DNA from: an uncultured Amaricoccus sp.
Lineage (GTDB): Bacteria > Pseudomonadota > Alphaproteobacteria > Rhodobacterales > Rhodobacteraceae
Direction of reading: 5' to 3'
Length of the DNA stretch: 64,000 nucleotides
Assembly: GCF_937891315.1 (NCBI RefSeq)
Contig: NZ_CALAGI010000140.1
Coordinates: forward strand, 17,647 to 81,646
Below are positions 8,751 through 17,471 of the stretch, one piece after another; within the stretch, counting starts at the first letter, position 1; each line of letters opens with the position of its first letter. The notes below the pieces were generated by a model, which saw only the letters and a list, made by a program, of their open reading frames with translations, did no database searches and was not told the origin of the DNA. The position numbers and the translations under genes were made by a program.

Positions 8751-8780
8751 GGATGTGATTGGCGGGGATGTGATTGGCGG
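8751..8780. repeat. perfect 15-bp tandem duplication
   Basis: GGATGTGATTGGCGG occurs twice back to back (8751-8765 and 8766-8780), about 70 bp upstream of the antiporter start. It may lie in the 5' untranslated region or promoter. Confidence 0.8.
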
Positions 8781-8846
8781 GCGCTTGCCTCTGGTCAGGC
8801 TGGCCGCGATAGTGATTTGGCGGCGCGCGCGCAACAAAGTCGCGGG

Positions 8847-10697
8847 ATGGGGATGGAAAGTCTCGAACTCGTCAACACGCTGATCTTCGTCGGCGCGGCC
8901 CTCGTGCTGATCGGCATCTTCTCCAGCCTCGTCGCCACCCGGTTCGGCGCGCCGCTGCTGCTCGTGTTCCTCGTGGTTGGCATGCTCGCGGGCGAGGATG
9001 GGCCGGGCGGCATCGTCTTCGACAATTACCGCGTCACCTATCTCGTCGGCTCGATCGCGCTGTCGATCATCCTGTTCGACGGTGGCCTGCGCACCCGGTT
9101 CTCGGTGTTTCGCGGTGTGCTCGCGCCCTCGATGCTGCTGGCGACGGCGGGGGTGGTGATCACCGCCGCGATCACCGGGGTCGCCGGCATGTGGGTGCTC
9201 GACCTCGCGCCGGTCGAGGCGCTGCTGCTCGGGGCGATCGTCGCCTCGACCGACGCGGCGGCTGTGTTCTTCCTGCTGCGCACCGGCGGGCTGCGACTGC
9301 AAAGTCGGGTCGGATCGACGCTCGAGATCGAATCCGGCACCAATGATCCGATCGCGGTATTCCTCGTCATCGTGCTGACCGAATATCTGCTCTCGGACCA
9401 TTCCATGTCCGGCTGGCTGGTGGCGCTGCATATCGGCCAGCAGGCGGTGATCGGCGCGGCGGCGGGGATCTGCGGCGGGTTGGCGCTGGTCTGGGTGCTC
9501 AATCGCATCCAGATGCCTGGCGGCCTGCATCCGCTCTTCGTGGTGGCCAGCGCCGTGCTCATCTCGTCGGCGACCTCGCTCGCCCAGGGCAGCGGGCTGC
9601 TCGCGGTCTATATCGCCGGGCTCGTGATGGCGAACCGGCCAACACGGGCCTATCCCTCGATCGTCGGCTTCCACGACGCGGTGACCTGGCTCTGCCAGAT
9701 CGTGATGTTCCTGGTGCTCGGTCTGCTCGTCACCCCGAGCGCGCTCTGGGACTTCGCCCTGCCCGGCATCGTCATCGCGCTGGTGCTCACCTTCGTCGCG
9801 CGCCCCGCCGCCGTCTGGGCCTGCCTCGGGCCCTTCGGCTTCGAGCGCAACGAGAAGCTCTTCGTCTCCTGGGTCGGGCTGCGCGGCGCCGTCTCGATCT
9901 TTCTCGCCGCGATCCCGACACTGGCCGGGGTCACCGACGGCGCGGTCTATTTCAACATCGCCTTCTTCGTCGTGCTCCTGTCGCTCGCCGGCCAGGGCTC
10001 GACGCTCACCAAAGCCGCGCACTGGTTCGGCGTCGCCCTGAAGAAGACGACGCCGAGCAGAAGCCGCATCGAGATCGACATTCCCGGCCAGACCGCGCAG
10101 GAGATCGTCGGCTACGCCGTCACTGGCGACAGCGTGATCCTCGGCCTGTCGCGAATGCCGGCATGGGCGCGCCAACTGATGGTGGTCCGCAAGACCCAGA
10201 TCCTCGATCCGCCAACCGCGGGGCCTTTGCGCGCCGGCGACTATTGTTATTTCCTCGTCCCGCGCGAGCGGTTGCCGCGGCTCGACAGCCTTTTTCGCAC
10301 CAGCCCGGACGTGGCGCGCCGCCTCGGTTTCATGTTCGGCGAACTGCCGATCCGGGGCGAAAGCCGGATTGGCGAGGTGGCCGCCTTCTATGGCCTCGAT
10401 TTCGGCGCGGCCGACCCCAAGACGACGATTGCCGACTGGGCGGCGAAGACGCTCGGCGCGAAGCCGGCCCTCGACGCGCGGATCAGCCTGCCCGGCGCGC
10501 AGTTCGTGGTCCGCAAGCTCGAATCGGGGCGCGTCGCCAGTCTCGGCCTGCAACTCAACGAGTTGCTGCGGGTTGAGCCCGACGAGAGTCTGCTGCGCCG
10601 CCTCGAGGAGGAGGCCGACGAACTCGGCCCCCTGCGCCGCTGGGTCGGTCGTCTCCACCCCCGCCGGCCCTCTAGCCCGCGAAACGACGGCTCGTAA
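8847..10697 (+). CDS. K+(Na+)/H+ antiporter of the CPA1 family, NhaP2-like
   Basis: 616-residue inner-membrane cation/proton antiporter. Residues about 5-400 form the transport domain with a dozen hydrophobic helices and the conserved segments GGLRTR, ASTDAAAVFFLL, ESGTNDPIAVFLV and SWVGLRGAVSIFLA. After about residue 400 come a TrkA-C-like regulatory domain and a C-terminal CorC/HlyC-type transporter-associated domain, the architecture of NhaP2/CvrA. Substrate choice (K+ versus Na+) cannot be told from sequence. ATG 8847 or 8853 is preferred; the longer ORF from 8685 adds a hydrophilic leader with no family counterpart. Confidence 0.88.
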   Translation: MGMESLELVNTLIFVGAALVLIGIFSSLVATRFGAPLLLVFLVVGMLAGEDGPGGIVFDNYRVTYLVGSIALSIILFDGGLRTRFSVFRGVLAPSMLLATAGVVITAAITGVAGMWVLDLAPVEALLLGAIVASTDAAAVFFLLRTGGLRLQSRVGSTLEIESGTNDPIAVFLVIVLTEYLLSDHSMSGWLVALHIGQQAVIGAAAGICGGLALVWVLNRIQMPGGLHPLFVVASAVLISSATSLAQGSGLLAVYIAGLVMANRPTRAYPSIVGFHDAVTWLCQIVMFLVLGLLVTPSALWDFALPGIVIALVLTFVARPAAVWACLGPFGFERNEKLFVSWVGLRGAVSIFLAAIPTLAGVTDGAVYFNIAFFVVLLSLAGQGSTLTKAAHWFGVALKKTTPSRSRIEIDIPGQTAQEIVGYAVTGDSVILGLSRMPAWARQLMVVRKTQILDPPTAGPLRAGDYCYFLVPRERLPRLDSLFRTSPDVARRLGFMFGELPIRGESRIGEVAAFYGLDFGAADPKTTIADWAAKTLGAKPALDARISLPGAQFVVRKLESGRVASLGLQLNELLRVEPDESLLRRLEEEADELGPLRRWVGRLHPRRPSSPRNDGS

Positions 10698-10798
10698 CCC
10701 GTGGACCATTCGCGAGGAGCGGTCGAATGGGATCGCCGTGGCCCGCCCCGCCCGCGGGGCTTGCGCCGGGGCGCTGCTTGACCGTAGGAGGTCCGAGG

Positions 10799-10882
10799 GC
10801 GGACGTGGCGAAACGGTAGACGCGGCGGACTTAAAATCCGCTTCCTTCGGGGGTGTGGGTTCAAGTCCCACCGTCCGCACCA
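10799..10882 (+). tRNA. tRNA-Leu (anticodon UAA)
   Basis: 84-nt class II tRNA with CCA encoded at 10880-10882. The acceptor stem GCGGACG pairs with CGTCCGC. The anticodon stem GGACT/... frames a CTTAAAA loop, with anticodon TAA at 10832-10834. There is a long variable arm and a T arm GTGGGTTCAAGTCCCAC. It is transcribed like cfa, which follows 67 bp later. Confidence 0.96.
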
Positions 10883-10949
10883 GAACCGGCGCTAGACGTG
10901 GGGCGAACGGGCTGAGAGGATAACCCCGACCCACGGCGCCGGAGGTTTC

Positions 10950-12188
10950 ATGTTCCCGCTCTCCCGCATGCTGGAAGCCTTCGTCAAGGTCGGCACCCTG
11001 ACGGTGATCGACGCCGACGGTGAAACCCATGTCTTTGGCGGATCACGACCCGGTCCGGCGGTGACGATGCGGATCAGCGACGCCTCGCTCTATCGCAAGC
11101 TCTTCTTCAACCCCGAACTCCATGCCGGCGAGGCGTACATGGACGCGCGGATGACCTTCCCCGGATCGAGCCTCCGCGACTTCCTCACCCTCTTCTCGCT
11201 CAATCGCCAGACACTGGCCGGCCAGCCGACCCAGCGCCTGCTGCGCCGGATCTCGCGCGGCCTGAAGCGCTTCCAGCAGGCGAACTCGCTCGGTCGCGCG
11301 CGCGAAAACGTCGCCCATCACTACGATCTCGGCAACGACTTCTACCGCCTATTCCTCGACAAGGGCCTGTTCTATTCCTGCGCCTATTTCCGCGACGAGA
11401 CCGACACGCTGGAGGCCGCCCAGATCGCGAAATGCCGGCTGATCGCGGCGAAGCTCGCCTTGTCTCCCGGTCAGCGCGTGCTCGACATCGGCAGCGGCTG
11501 GGGCGGGCTCGCGATCTATCTCGCACAGGTCGCCGAGGTGGACGTGACCGGCGTCACCCTGTCCACCGAGCAGCACGCGCTCGCCACCGCCCGGGCGGCG
11601 GAGGCGGGCGTGGCGGAACGCGTCCGCTTCGAGCTCCGCGACTATCGCACGATCGACGAGAGCTTCGACCGCGTGGTCTCGGTCGGCATGTTCGAGCATG
11701 TCGGCGTCGGCCACTACCCCGAGTTCTTCGCCAGGGTGAACCGGCTCCTCGCGCCGGACGGGGTGATGCTGCTGCATTCGATCGGCAAGATGAGCCCGCC
11801 CGGCACCGCGAGCCCCTGGCTGCGCAAGTACATCTTCCCGGGCGCCTATTCCCCGGCCCTGTCCGAAGTCTTTCCGGCGGTCGAGGCGAACGGCCTCTGG
11901 GTGACCGACCTCGAATTCCTGCGCATCCACTATGCGATGACGCTGCGCCAATGGACGGACCGGTTCGAGGCCAATCGCGCCGCCGTCGCCGCGATGTATG
12001 ACGAGCGCTTCTGCCGGATGTGGGAATTCTACCTCATCTCCTGCGAGATGATGTTCCGCACCGGCTCGCAGGAGGTGTTCCACATGCAGCTGACCAAGCG
12101 CAACACCGCCGCGCCCATCGTCCGCGACTACATCGTGGAGACCCAGGCCCGCTACCGGGAGATCGAGCGCGAGCGCGGGATCTCCTGA
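10950..12188 (+). CDS. cfa: cyclopropane-fatty-acyl-phospholipid synthase family methyltransferase
   Basis: 412-residue SAM-dependent enzyme that methylenates unsaturated acyl chains in membrane phospholipids. Features visible are HHYDLGNDFYRLFLD (about 123-137), the SAM-binding VLDIGSGWGG (about 177-186), SVGMFEHVG and the C-terminal LTLRQWTDRFEANR-like segment shared by CfaS proteins. Close relatives such as UfaA or furan-fatty-acid enzymes share these motifs, so the exact lipid product is inferred. A strong GGAGG stands 6 nt before ATG 10950. It is convergent with fmt. Confidence 0.9.
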   Translation: MFPLSRMLEAFVKVGTLTVIDADGETHVFGGSRPGPAVTMRISDASLYRKLFFNPELHAGEAYMDARMTFPGSSLRDFLTLFSLNRQTLAGQPTQRLLRRISRGLKRFQQANSLGRARENVAHHYDLGNDFYRLFLDKGLFYSCAYFRDETDTLEAAQIAKCRLIAAKLALSPGQRVLDIGSGWGGLAIYLAQVAEVDVTGVTLSTEQHALATARAAEAGVAERVRFELRDYRTIDESFDRVVSVGMFEHVGVGHYPEFFARVNRLLAPDGVMLLHSIGKMSPPGTASPWLRKYIFPGAYSPALSEVFPAVEANGLWVTDLEFLRIHYAMTLRQWTDRFEANRAAVAAMYDERFCRMWEFYLISCEMMFRTGSQEVFHMQLTKRNTAAPIVRDYIVETQARYREIERERGIS

Positions 12189-12202
12189 CCCGGGTCAGGA
12201 GA
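12181..12202. terminator. 22-bp perfect palindrome spanning the convergent cfa and fmt stops
   Basis: TCTCCTGACCC followed directly by GGGTCAGGAGA; the two convergent stop codons (TGA 12186-12188, TCA 12195-12197) are symmetric parts of it. It may act as a factor-assisted bidirectional terminator, but there is no T-run. Confidence 0.45.
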
Positions 12203-13112
12203 GTCGCGTCCCCTCCGGCACCGGAAAGCCGCGGAGGAGTTCGTCGGCGGACATCGGCGCCTTGCCGGCGCGCTGCAGGCGCGTGAGGCGGACGGCGCCT
12301 TCGCCGCAGGCGATCGTGAGCCCCTCGCCTCCCGCGTCCAGCACCTCGCCGGGTACGCCGGCGCCCTCGGCGGTCGCGCTCATCAGGAGCTTCAACCGCT
12401 CCGCGCCGATCCCGCACCAGGCGCCGGGAAAGGGCGACAGGCCGCGGATGAGACGATCCACCCCGGCCGCCGGAAGTGTCCAGTCCACCCGCGCCTCGGA
12501 CTTGTCGATCTTGCCGGCGTAGGTGACGCCCTCCGCCGGCTGCGGCGCGGGGGCGAGTTCATCCAGCCGCGACAGCGCCGCGACGATCAGCCCGGCACCG
12601 ATCCGCGACAGCCGGTCGTGCAGCGTCGCGGCGGTATCCCCGGCGCCGATCGGCGTCGTTTCGCGCAGCCAGACCGGCCCAGTGTCGAGGCCGACCTCCA
12701 TCCCCATCACGCAGACCCCGGTCTCGGCGTCCCCGGCGAGAATCGCGCGCTGGATCGGCGCCGCGCCGCGCCAGCGGGGCAGCAGCGAGGCATGGATGTT
12801 GAAGCAGCCCCGCGCCGTCGCCCCGAGCACGGCGGCCGGCAGGATCAGCCCATAGGCGACCACCACCGCCGCCTCCGCCCCGAACGCGGCGAAGGCCGCG
12901 CGCTCCGCCGGGTCGCGAAAATTGACGGGTTGTCGGGTCTGCAGGCCGAGCGCCTCGGCGCGCGCCTGGACCGGGCTCGGCCGCGGGCGCTGGCCGCGTC
13001 CAGCCGGTCGCGGCGGCTGACTGTAGACACAGACGATCTCGTGCCCGGCCGCGACCAGCGCCTCGAGCGCCGGCACCGAGAAATCCGGCGTTCCCATGAA
13101 GATCAGCCGCAT
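12195..13112 (-). CDS. fmt: methionyl-tRNA formyltransferase
   Basis: Formylates initiator Met-tRNA using 10-formyl-THF. The 305-residue protein shows the N-terminal Rossmann start (MRLIFMGTPDFSVPALEAL), the formyl-binding/catalytic signature FNIHASLLPRWRGAAPIQ with the Asn-His pair, and the C-terminal OB-like tRNA-binding domain (KIDKSEARVDW onward). It follows def on the same strand with 20 bp between them, the usual def-fmt operon. Confidence 0.96.
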   Translation of the reverse strand: MRLIFMGTPDFSVPALEALVAAGHEIVCVYSQPPRPAGRGQRPRPSPVQARAEALGLQTRQPVNFRDPAERAAFAAFGAEAAVVVAYGLILPAAVLGATARGCFNIHASLLPRWRGAAPIQRAILAGDAETGVCVMGMEVGLDTGPVWLRETTPIGAGDTAATLHDRLSRIGAGLIVAALSRLDELAPAPQPAEGVTYAGKIDKSEARVDWTLPAAGVDRLIRGLSPFPGAWCGIGAERLKLLMSATAEGAGVPGEVLDAGGEGLTIACGEGAVRLTRLQRAGKAPMSADELLRGFPVPEGTRLS

Positions 13113-13132
13113 GGATCAGGCGGCGCGCGCCG

Positions 13133-13651
13133 TCAGGCCCGCGCCCGCTCCTTCTTCAGCTTCTTCATGCGCGAGGTGATCATGGTCCGCTTCACCATGC
13201 TGAGATGGTCGATGAACAGGCGCCCCTTCAGATGGTCGAGCTCGTGCTGGACGCAAACCGCCGGCCTGTCGGAGAACTCCGCTTCCTGTACATGGCCGTC
13301 GAGATCCATCCAGCGCAGCCGCACCCGCGCGTGGCGCGTCACGTCCTCGTAGATGTCGGGGATCGAGAGGCAACCCTCCTCGCTCACCTCCATCTCCTCC
13401 GAGGTCCAGGTGATCTCGGGATTGAGGAACACCATCGGGTCGGGCGAATCGTCCTTGCCGGCGCAATCCATGACGAAGACCTGCTTCATCACGCCGATCT
13501 GGGGCGCGGCGAGCCCGATGCCGGGCGCGTCGTACATGGTGGCCAGCATGTCCTTGGTCAGAGTCCGCAGGCCCTCGTCGACCGCGCGCACCGGGGTCGC
13601 CAGCTTGCGCAGGCGGGGGTCGGGATGGATCAGGATTTGCCGCACGGTCAT
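13133..13651 (-). CDS. def: peptide deformylase
   Basis: Metallohydrolase removing the formyl group from nascent proteins. The 172-residue protein has all three signature motifs: GIGLAAPQ (about 44-51), EEGCLS with metal-ligand Cys at about 94, and QHELDH with His ligands at about 136 and 140. The Met at 13651 opens the standard MTVRQILIHPDPRL N-terminus; the ORF's further 22 upstream residues are not part of the family. It is the first gene of def-fmt. A TGTGATCACC-like palindrome lies about 60 bp upstream. Confidence 0.95.
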   Translation of the reverse strand: MTVRQILIHPDPRLRKLATPVRAVDEGLRTLTKDMLATMYDAPGIGLAAPQIGVMKQVFVMDCAGKDDSPDPMVFLNPEITWTSEEMEVSEEGCLSIPDIYEDVTRHARVRLRWMDLDGHVQEAEFSDRPAVCVQHELDHLKGRLFIDHLSMVKRTMITSRMKKLKKERARA

Positions 13652-13708
13652 GGCCGCGAAATAGGCGATGATCCGGGGTTTGACAAGCGCGCCGCCACTC
13701 GGCGGCGG

Positions 13709-13718
13709 GGTGATCACA
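13709..13718. promoter_or_regulatory. weak TGTGATCAC-type palindrome upstream of def
   Basis: GGTGATCACA, i.e. TGTGATCACC on the minus strand, nine of ten bases of the motif seen before sdhC and sucC. It lies in the def upstream region; I cannot say whether it is used. Confidence 0.3.
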
Positions 13719-13886
13719 CCTGAGGCGACACTTGCTGTCGCCTTGCCGCCGAGGACAGTCCAGTTACCGCGCGTCAGGCGGCGGATCGGAACGCCCCGAA
13801 CGGCGCAACCGGACCCGTTGTCCGCCGGACAGGAAATTCGGCGGTATCTCGGGTCCGGCGCGTTCTGATCGCAGATCGGCTCGCGC

Positions 13887-14666
13887 TCAGACGCGGCGTT
13901 CGATCATCAGTTGCTTGATCGAGGCGATCGCCTTCGCGGGATTGAGGCCCTTCGGACAAGTCTTCGCGCAATTCATGATCGTGTGGCAGCGATAGAGCTT
14001 GAACGGATCCTCGAGCTCGTCGAGCCGCTCGCCGGTCGCCTCATCGCGGCTGTCGATGATCCATCGATAGGCATGGAGCAGCGCCGCCGGCCCGAGATAC
14101 CGGTCGCCATTCCACCAGTAGCTCGGGCAGGAGGTCGAGCAACAGGCGCACATCACGCATTCATACAGTCCGTCGAGCTTGCGCCGATCGTCGATCGACT
14201 GTTTCCACTCCACCGCCGGCTGGTTGGTCTTGGTCTCGAGCCAAGGCATGATGCTGGCGTGCTGGGCGTAGAAATGCGTCAGGTCGGCGACCAGATCCTT
14301 CACCACCGGCATGTGCGGCAGCGGATAGATCTTCACGTCGCCCTTGATCTCGTCCATGCCCCAGATACAGGCGAGCCGGTTGATCCCGTCGATATTCATC
14401 GCGCAGGAACCGCAGATCCCCTCGCGGCACGATCGGCGGAAGGTCAGCGTCGGGTCGATCTCGTTCTTGATCTTGATCAGCGCGTCGAGGACCATCGGGC
14501 CGCACTTGTCCATATCGACATGATAGGTGTCGATCCGCGGGTTCGCCGCCTCGTCCGGGTTGTAGCGATAGATCCTGAAGGCCCGGACGTTGGTCGCGCC
14601 CTCCGGCTTCGGCCAGACCTTGCCGGTGACAACCCGGCTGTTCTTCGGCAGCGTGAACTCGACCAT
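13887..14666 (-). CDS. sdhB: succinate dehydrogenase iron-sulfur subunit
   Basis: 259-residue complex II electron-transfer subunit linking FAD in SdhA to ubiquinone. The [2Fe-2S] cysteines are in SCREGICGSC and the following RLAC. The [4Fe-4S] and [3Fe-4S] cysteines are in CACCSTSCPSYWW and CHTIMNCAKTCPKGLNP. It is last in the sdhCDAB operon, 12 bp downstream of sdhA. Function is certain from family conservation. Confidence 0.98.
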   Translation of the reverse strand: MVEFTLPKNSRVVTGKVWPKPEGATNVRAFRIYRYNPDEAANPRIDTYHVDMDKCGPMVLDALIKIKNEIDPTLTFRRSCREGICGSCAMNIDGINRLACIWGMDEIKGDVKIYPLPHMPVVKDLVADLTHFYAQHASIMPWLETKTNQPAVEWKQSIDDRRKLDGLYECVMCACCSTSCPSYWWNGDRYLGPAALLHAYRWIIDSRDEATGERLDELEDPFKLYRCHTIMNCAKTCPKGLNPAKAIASIKQLMIERRV

Positions 14667-14678
14667 CTCTCGGCTCCC

Positions 14679-16487
14679 TCAGTATACCCGGGCTTTCGGC
14701 GCGATCTTCTTCAGGTCGATCCCGCCCTCTTCATAGGTGCTCAGCGGTTCGAGATGTACGGGGCGATAGCTCAGCGTCACGCTGTTGTCGTCGCCCACCA
14801 CCGACAGGCTGTGCTTGCGCCAGTTCACGTCGTCGCGGTTCGGCCAATCCTCGTGGGCGTGGGCGCCCCGGCTTTCCTTGCGCGCCTCCGCCGCGACGAT
14901 GGTGGCCAGCGCGTTCGGCATCAGGTTGGTCAGTTCCAGCGTTTCCATCAGATCCGAGTTCCAGATCAGCGAACGGTCGCTGACCTTGATGTCCCGCATC
15001 TGCTGGGCGACGGCGGCCATCTTCTCGACGCCCTCCGCCAGCGTCTTGTCGGTGCGGAACACCGCCGCGTCCGCTTGCATGGTCCGCTGCATGTTCAACC
15101 GGAGTTCGGCGGTCGCGATCTGACCGGCCGCGTTGCGCAGGCCGTCGAACCGCGCCACCGCCTTCTCGACCGACGCCGGGTTCAACGGCGGATTCGCCGT
15201 CTCGGGATCGACGACCTTCGCCGCCCGGATCGCCGCCGCCCGGCCGAAGACCACGAGGTCGATCAGGCTGTTCGAGCCCAGCCGATTCGCACCATGCACG
15301 GAGGCGCAGCCCGCCTCGCCAACCGCCATCAGCCCGGGCAGCACCCGATCGGGATCCTCCGCCGTCGGGTGCAGCACTTCGCCCCAGTAGTTGGTCGGAA
15401 TGCCGCCCATATTGTAGTGCACGGTCGGCAGAACCGGGATCGGCGCCTTGGTCAGATCGACGCCGGCGAAGATCTTGGCGCTCTCGCTGATGCCCGGCAG
15501 GCGCTCGGCCAGCGCCTCGGGCGGCAGGTGGTTGAGGTTCAGATAGATATGGTCCTTGTTCGGACCGACGCCGCGGCCCTCGCGGATCTCGATGGTCATG
15601 CAGCGCGACACGACGTCGCGGCTGGCGAGATCCTTGTAGGTCGGGGCATAGCGCTCCATGAAGCGCTCGCCCTCGGAATTGGTCAGGTAGCCGCCCTCGC
15701 CCCGCGCGCCCTCGGTGATCAGGCAGCCCGAGCCGTAGATGCCGGTCGGATGGAACTGGACGAACTCCATGTCCTGCAATGGCAGGCCCTGGCGGGCGAC
15801 CATGCCGCCGCCGTCGCCGGTGCAGGTATGCGCGCTCGTCGCCGAGAAATACGCCCGGCCGTAGCCGCCGGTGGCGAGCACCGTCATCTTGGCGTTGAAC
15901 CGGTGCAGGGTCCCGTCGTCGAGCTTCCAGGCGAGCACGCCCTGACAGGCGCCGTCCTCGGCCATGATCAGGTCGATGGCGAAATATTCGATGTAGAACT
16001 GGGCGTTATGCTTCAGGCTCTGGCCGTAGAGCGTGTGCAGGATCGCATGGCCGGTCCGGTCGGCGGCGGCGCAGGTACGCTGCACCGGCGGGCCCTCGCC
16101 GAACTCGGTCGTGTGGCCACCGAACGGGCGCTGGTAGATCCGACCGTCCTCGGTGCGTGAAAACGGCACGCCATAATGTTCGAGCTCGTAGACCGCCTTC
16201 GGCGCCTCGCGGGTGAGATATTCCATCGCGTCGGTGTCGCCGAGCCAGTCCGAGCCCTTCACCGTGTCGTACATGTGCCACTGCCAGTGGTCGGGGCCCA
16301 TGTTGGAGAGGCTGGCCGCGATGCCACCCTGCGCGGCGACGGTATGGCTGCGGGTCGGGAAGACCTTGGTGACGCAGGCGGTCTTCAGCCCCTGCTCCGC
16401 CATGCCGAGAGTCGCTCGCAGGCCCGAGCCCCCCGCCCCGACCACGACGACGTCATAGGTGTGGTCAATGAAGGTATAGCCAGACAT
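14679..16487 (-). CDS. sdhA: succinate dehydrogenase flavoprotein subunit
   Basis: 602-residue catalytic subunit oxidising succinate to fumarate. It has the FAD-binding GAGGSGLRA near the N-terminus, the covalent-FAD histidine in TRSHTVAAQGG, the active-site region GGHTTEFGEG and the capping domain's HPTGIYGSGCLI. The C-terminal helical domain has RGAHAHEDWPNRDD, which includes conserved catalytic residues. Length and motifs are normal for alphaproteobacterial SdhA. It lies between sdhD (10 bp upstream) and sdhB. Confidence 0.98.
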   Translation of the reverse strand: MSGYTFIDHTYDVVVVGAGGSGLRATLGMAEQGLKTACVTKVFPTRSHTVAAQGGIAASLSNMGPDHWQWHMYDTVKGSDWLGDTDAMEYLTREAPKAVYELEHYGVPFSRTEDGRIYQRPFGGHTTEFGEGPPVQRTCAAADRTGHAILHTLYGQSLKHNAQFYIEYFAIDLIMAEDGACQGVLAWKLDDGTLHRFNAKMTVLATGGYGRAYFSATSAHTCTGDGGGMVARQGLPLQDMEFVQFHPTGIYGSGCLITEGARGEGGYLTNSEGERFMERYAPTYKDLASRDVVSRCMTIEIREGRGVGPNKDHIYLNLNHLPPEALAERLPGISESAKIFAGVDLTKAPIPVLPTVHYNMGGIPTNYWGEVLHPTAEDPDRVLPGLMAVGEAGCASVHGANRLGSNSLIDLVVFGRAAAIRAAKVVDPETANPPLNPASVEKAVARFDGLRNAAGQIATAELRLNMQRTMQADAAVFRTDKTLAEGVEKMAAVAQQMRDIKVSDRSLIWNSDLMETLELTNLMPNALATIVAAEARKESRGAHAHEDWPNRDDVNWRKHSLSVVGDDNSVTLSYRPVHLEPLSTYEEGGIDLKKIAPKARVY

Positions 16488-16497
16488 GGGCGTCCTT

Positions 16498-16878
16498 TCA
16501 GGCTGTGAACGCGATCTTGGCGACGGCGAAGACGCCGGCCAGACCGAAGGCCGCGCAAAGCAGCGTATTGGCGAGCAGAAGGGCCGTGCGGGTCGCCTTG
16601 CCGTGCACGTAATCCTCGATCACCACCTGCAGCCCCTGCCGCAGATGAATGAAGACCACGATGATCAGCAGGAGCGCGACGATGGCGTTGAACGGGTTGG
16701 AATAGGTCGCCCGCACCGTCGCATAGTCGGCGCCGAGGTTGCGCGCGAACGGAAACAGGAACAGCAGCGTCAAAGGCAGAAGCGCGATCGAGGTCAGGCG
16801 CTGGCCCCACCAGTGATCGCTGCCCTCCTTGGCCGAACCGAGGCCGTTCACGCGCTGCTTGTCGGTACGGTAGCTCAT
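16498..16878 (-). CDS. sdhD: succinate dehydrogenase membrane anchor subunit
   Basis: 126-residue hydrophobic subunit with three membrane helices (about residues 30-50, 60-85 and 95-120). It anchors SdhAB and shares the quinone and heme b site with SdhC. The VVIEDYVHG segment is typical of SdhD. ATG 16878 was chosen because MSYRTDKQRVNGLGSAKEG is the usual Rhodobacterales N-terminus; the ORF upstream of it overlaps sdhC out of frame. Confidence 0.93.
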   Translation of the reverse strand: MSYRTDKQRVNGLGSAKEGSDHWWGQRLTSIALLPLTLLFLFPFARNLGADYATVRATYSNPFNAIVALLLIIVVFIHLRQGLQVVIEDYVHGKATRTALLLANTLLCAAFGLAGVFAVAKIAFTA

Positions 16879-16889
16879 GGGCTGGCTCC

Positions 16890-17282
16890 TCAGAAGGCGA
16901 GCAACAGTGTGATCACAGACAGGACCGCGGTCGCCACGATCACCGTCTTGCCGGATTTGTCCACCATGTCGAGATCGAAGCCGTAGCCCGCGTCCCAGAA
17001 CAGGTGCCGCACACCGTTGCAGAAATGGAACCAGAAGGCGACAAGCGAGCCGATCAGGATCAGGCCACCGATCCAGGAGGTGATGATCCCGTCGACGGTG
17101 GCGAAATATTCGGCGGAAGTCGCCGCGGCGAGGAACCACCAGACGATCAGGACCGCCGCGAGCGTCATCCCGACACCGGTGATGCGATGCAGGATCGACA
17201 GCACCGAGGTAATCTGCGGCCGATAGACCTCACCGATCATGAAAGGCGAAAGGGGCCTGTTGCCACGGTTTACGTCAGCCAA
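16890..17282 (-). CDS. sdhC: succinate dehydrogenase cytochrome b556 subunit
   Basis: 130-residue membrane subunit with three helices. It carries the signature YRPQITSVLSILHRITGVGM and the heme-ligand region FHFCNGVRHLFWDAG. I accept the TTG start at 17282 because it gives the conserved MADVNRGNRPLSP opening and has GGAGGG about 8 nt upstream. Compared with the SPHLQ-type sequence I expect there, SPFMIGEVYRPQ looks slightly longer. It is first gene of sdhCDAB. An exact TGTGATCACA is found inside its 3' end (16908-16917) as well as upstream. Confidence 0.94.
   Translation of the reverse strand: MADVNRGNRPLSPFMIGEVYRPQITSVLSILHRITGVGMTLAAVLIVWWFLAAATSAEYFATVDGIITSWIGGLILIGSLVAFWFHFCNGVRHLFWDAGYGFDLDMVDKSGKTVIVATAVLSVITLLLAF
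16908..16917. promoter_or_regulatory. TGTGATCACA palindrome inside the sdhC 3' end
   Basis: Exact copy of the 10-bp palindrome found upstream of sdhC and sucC. It lies within the coding sequence about 30 bp before sdhD and encodes Val-Ile-Thr. It may be a secondary operator or a coincidence. Confidence 0.35.
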
Positions 17283-17430
17283 ATCGTGCCCTCCCTAACG
17301 CCGTCGCAGGTTCGAAGCGGGACGTTCGACGCCCCTGATCGAGAACCATCGCGGCCTGAGTCCGGGCCAGTCCCGGCCCCTGTATCGTCTATTGGCACAA
17401 CTTTCCGGGTGAATGCAAGCGGCTGGAATT

Positions 17431-17440
17431 TGTGATCACA
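17431..17440. promoter_or_regulatory. TGTGATCACA operator candidate upstream of sdhCDAB
   Basis: Perfect 10-bp palindrome in the 189-bp region between mch and sdhC, about 150 bp before the sdhC start, flanked on both sides by GGAATTT. The same motif precedes sucC and the GntR gene. Binding by that regulator is an inference. Confidence 0.65.
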
Positions 17441-17471
17441 CGTTGGAATTTTTCGATCCCAACCGTCACCC

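Noticed and set aside
8748..11030. Minus-strand reading frame of 760 codons opposite the antiporter and tRNA-Leu
   Set aside because: Antisense shadow; crosses a tRNA and a clearly coding antiporter.
13911..16160. Long plus-strand reading frame (749 codons) opposite sdhB and sdhA
   Set aside because: Entirely antisense to certain genes, with Arg/His-rich composition expected from the complementary strand of GC-rich coding DNA.
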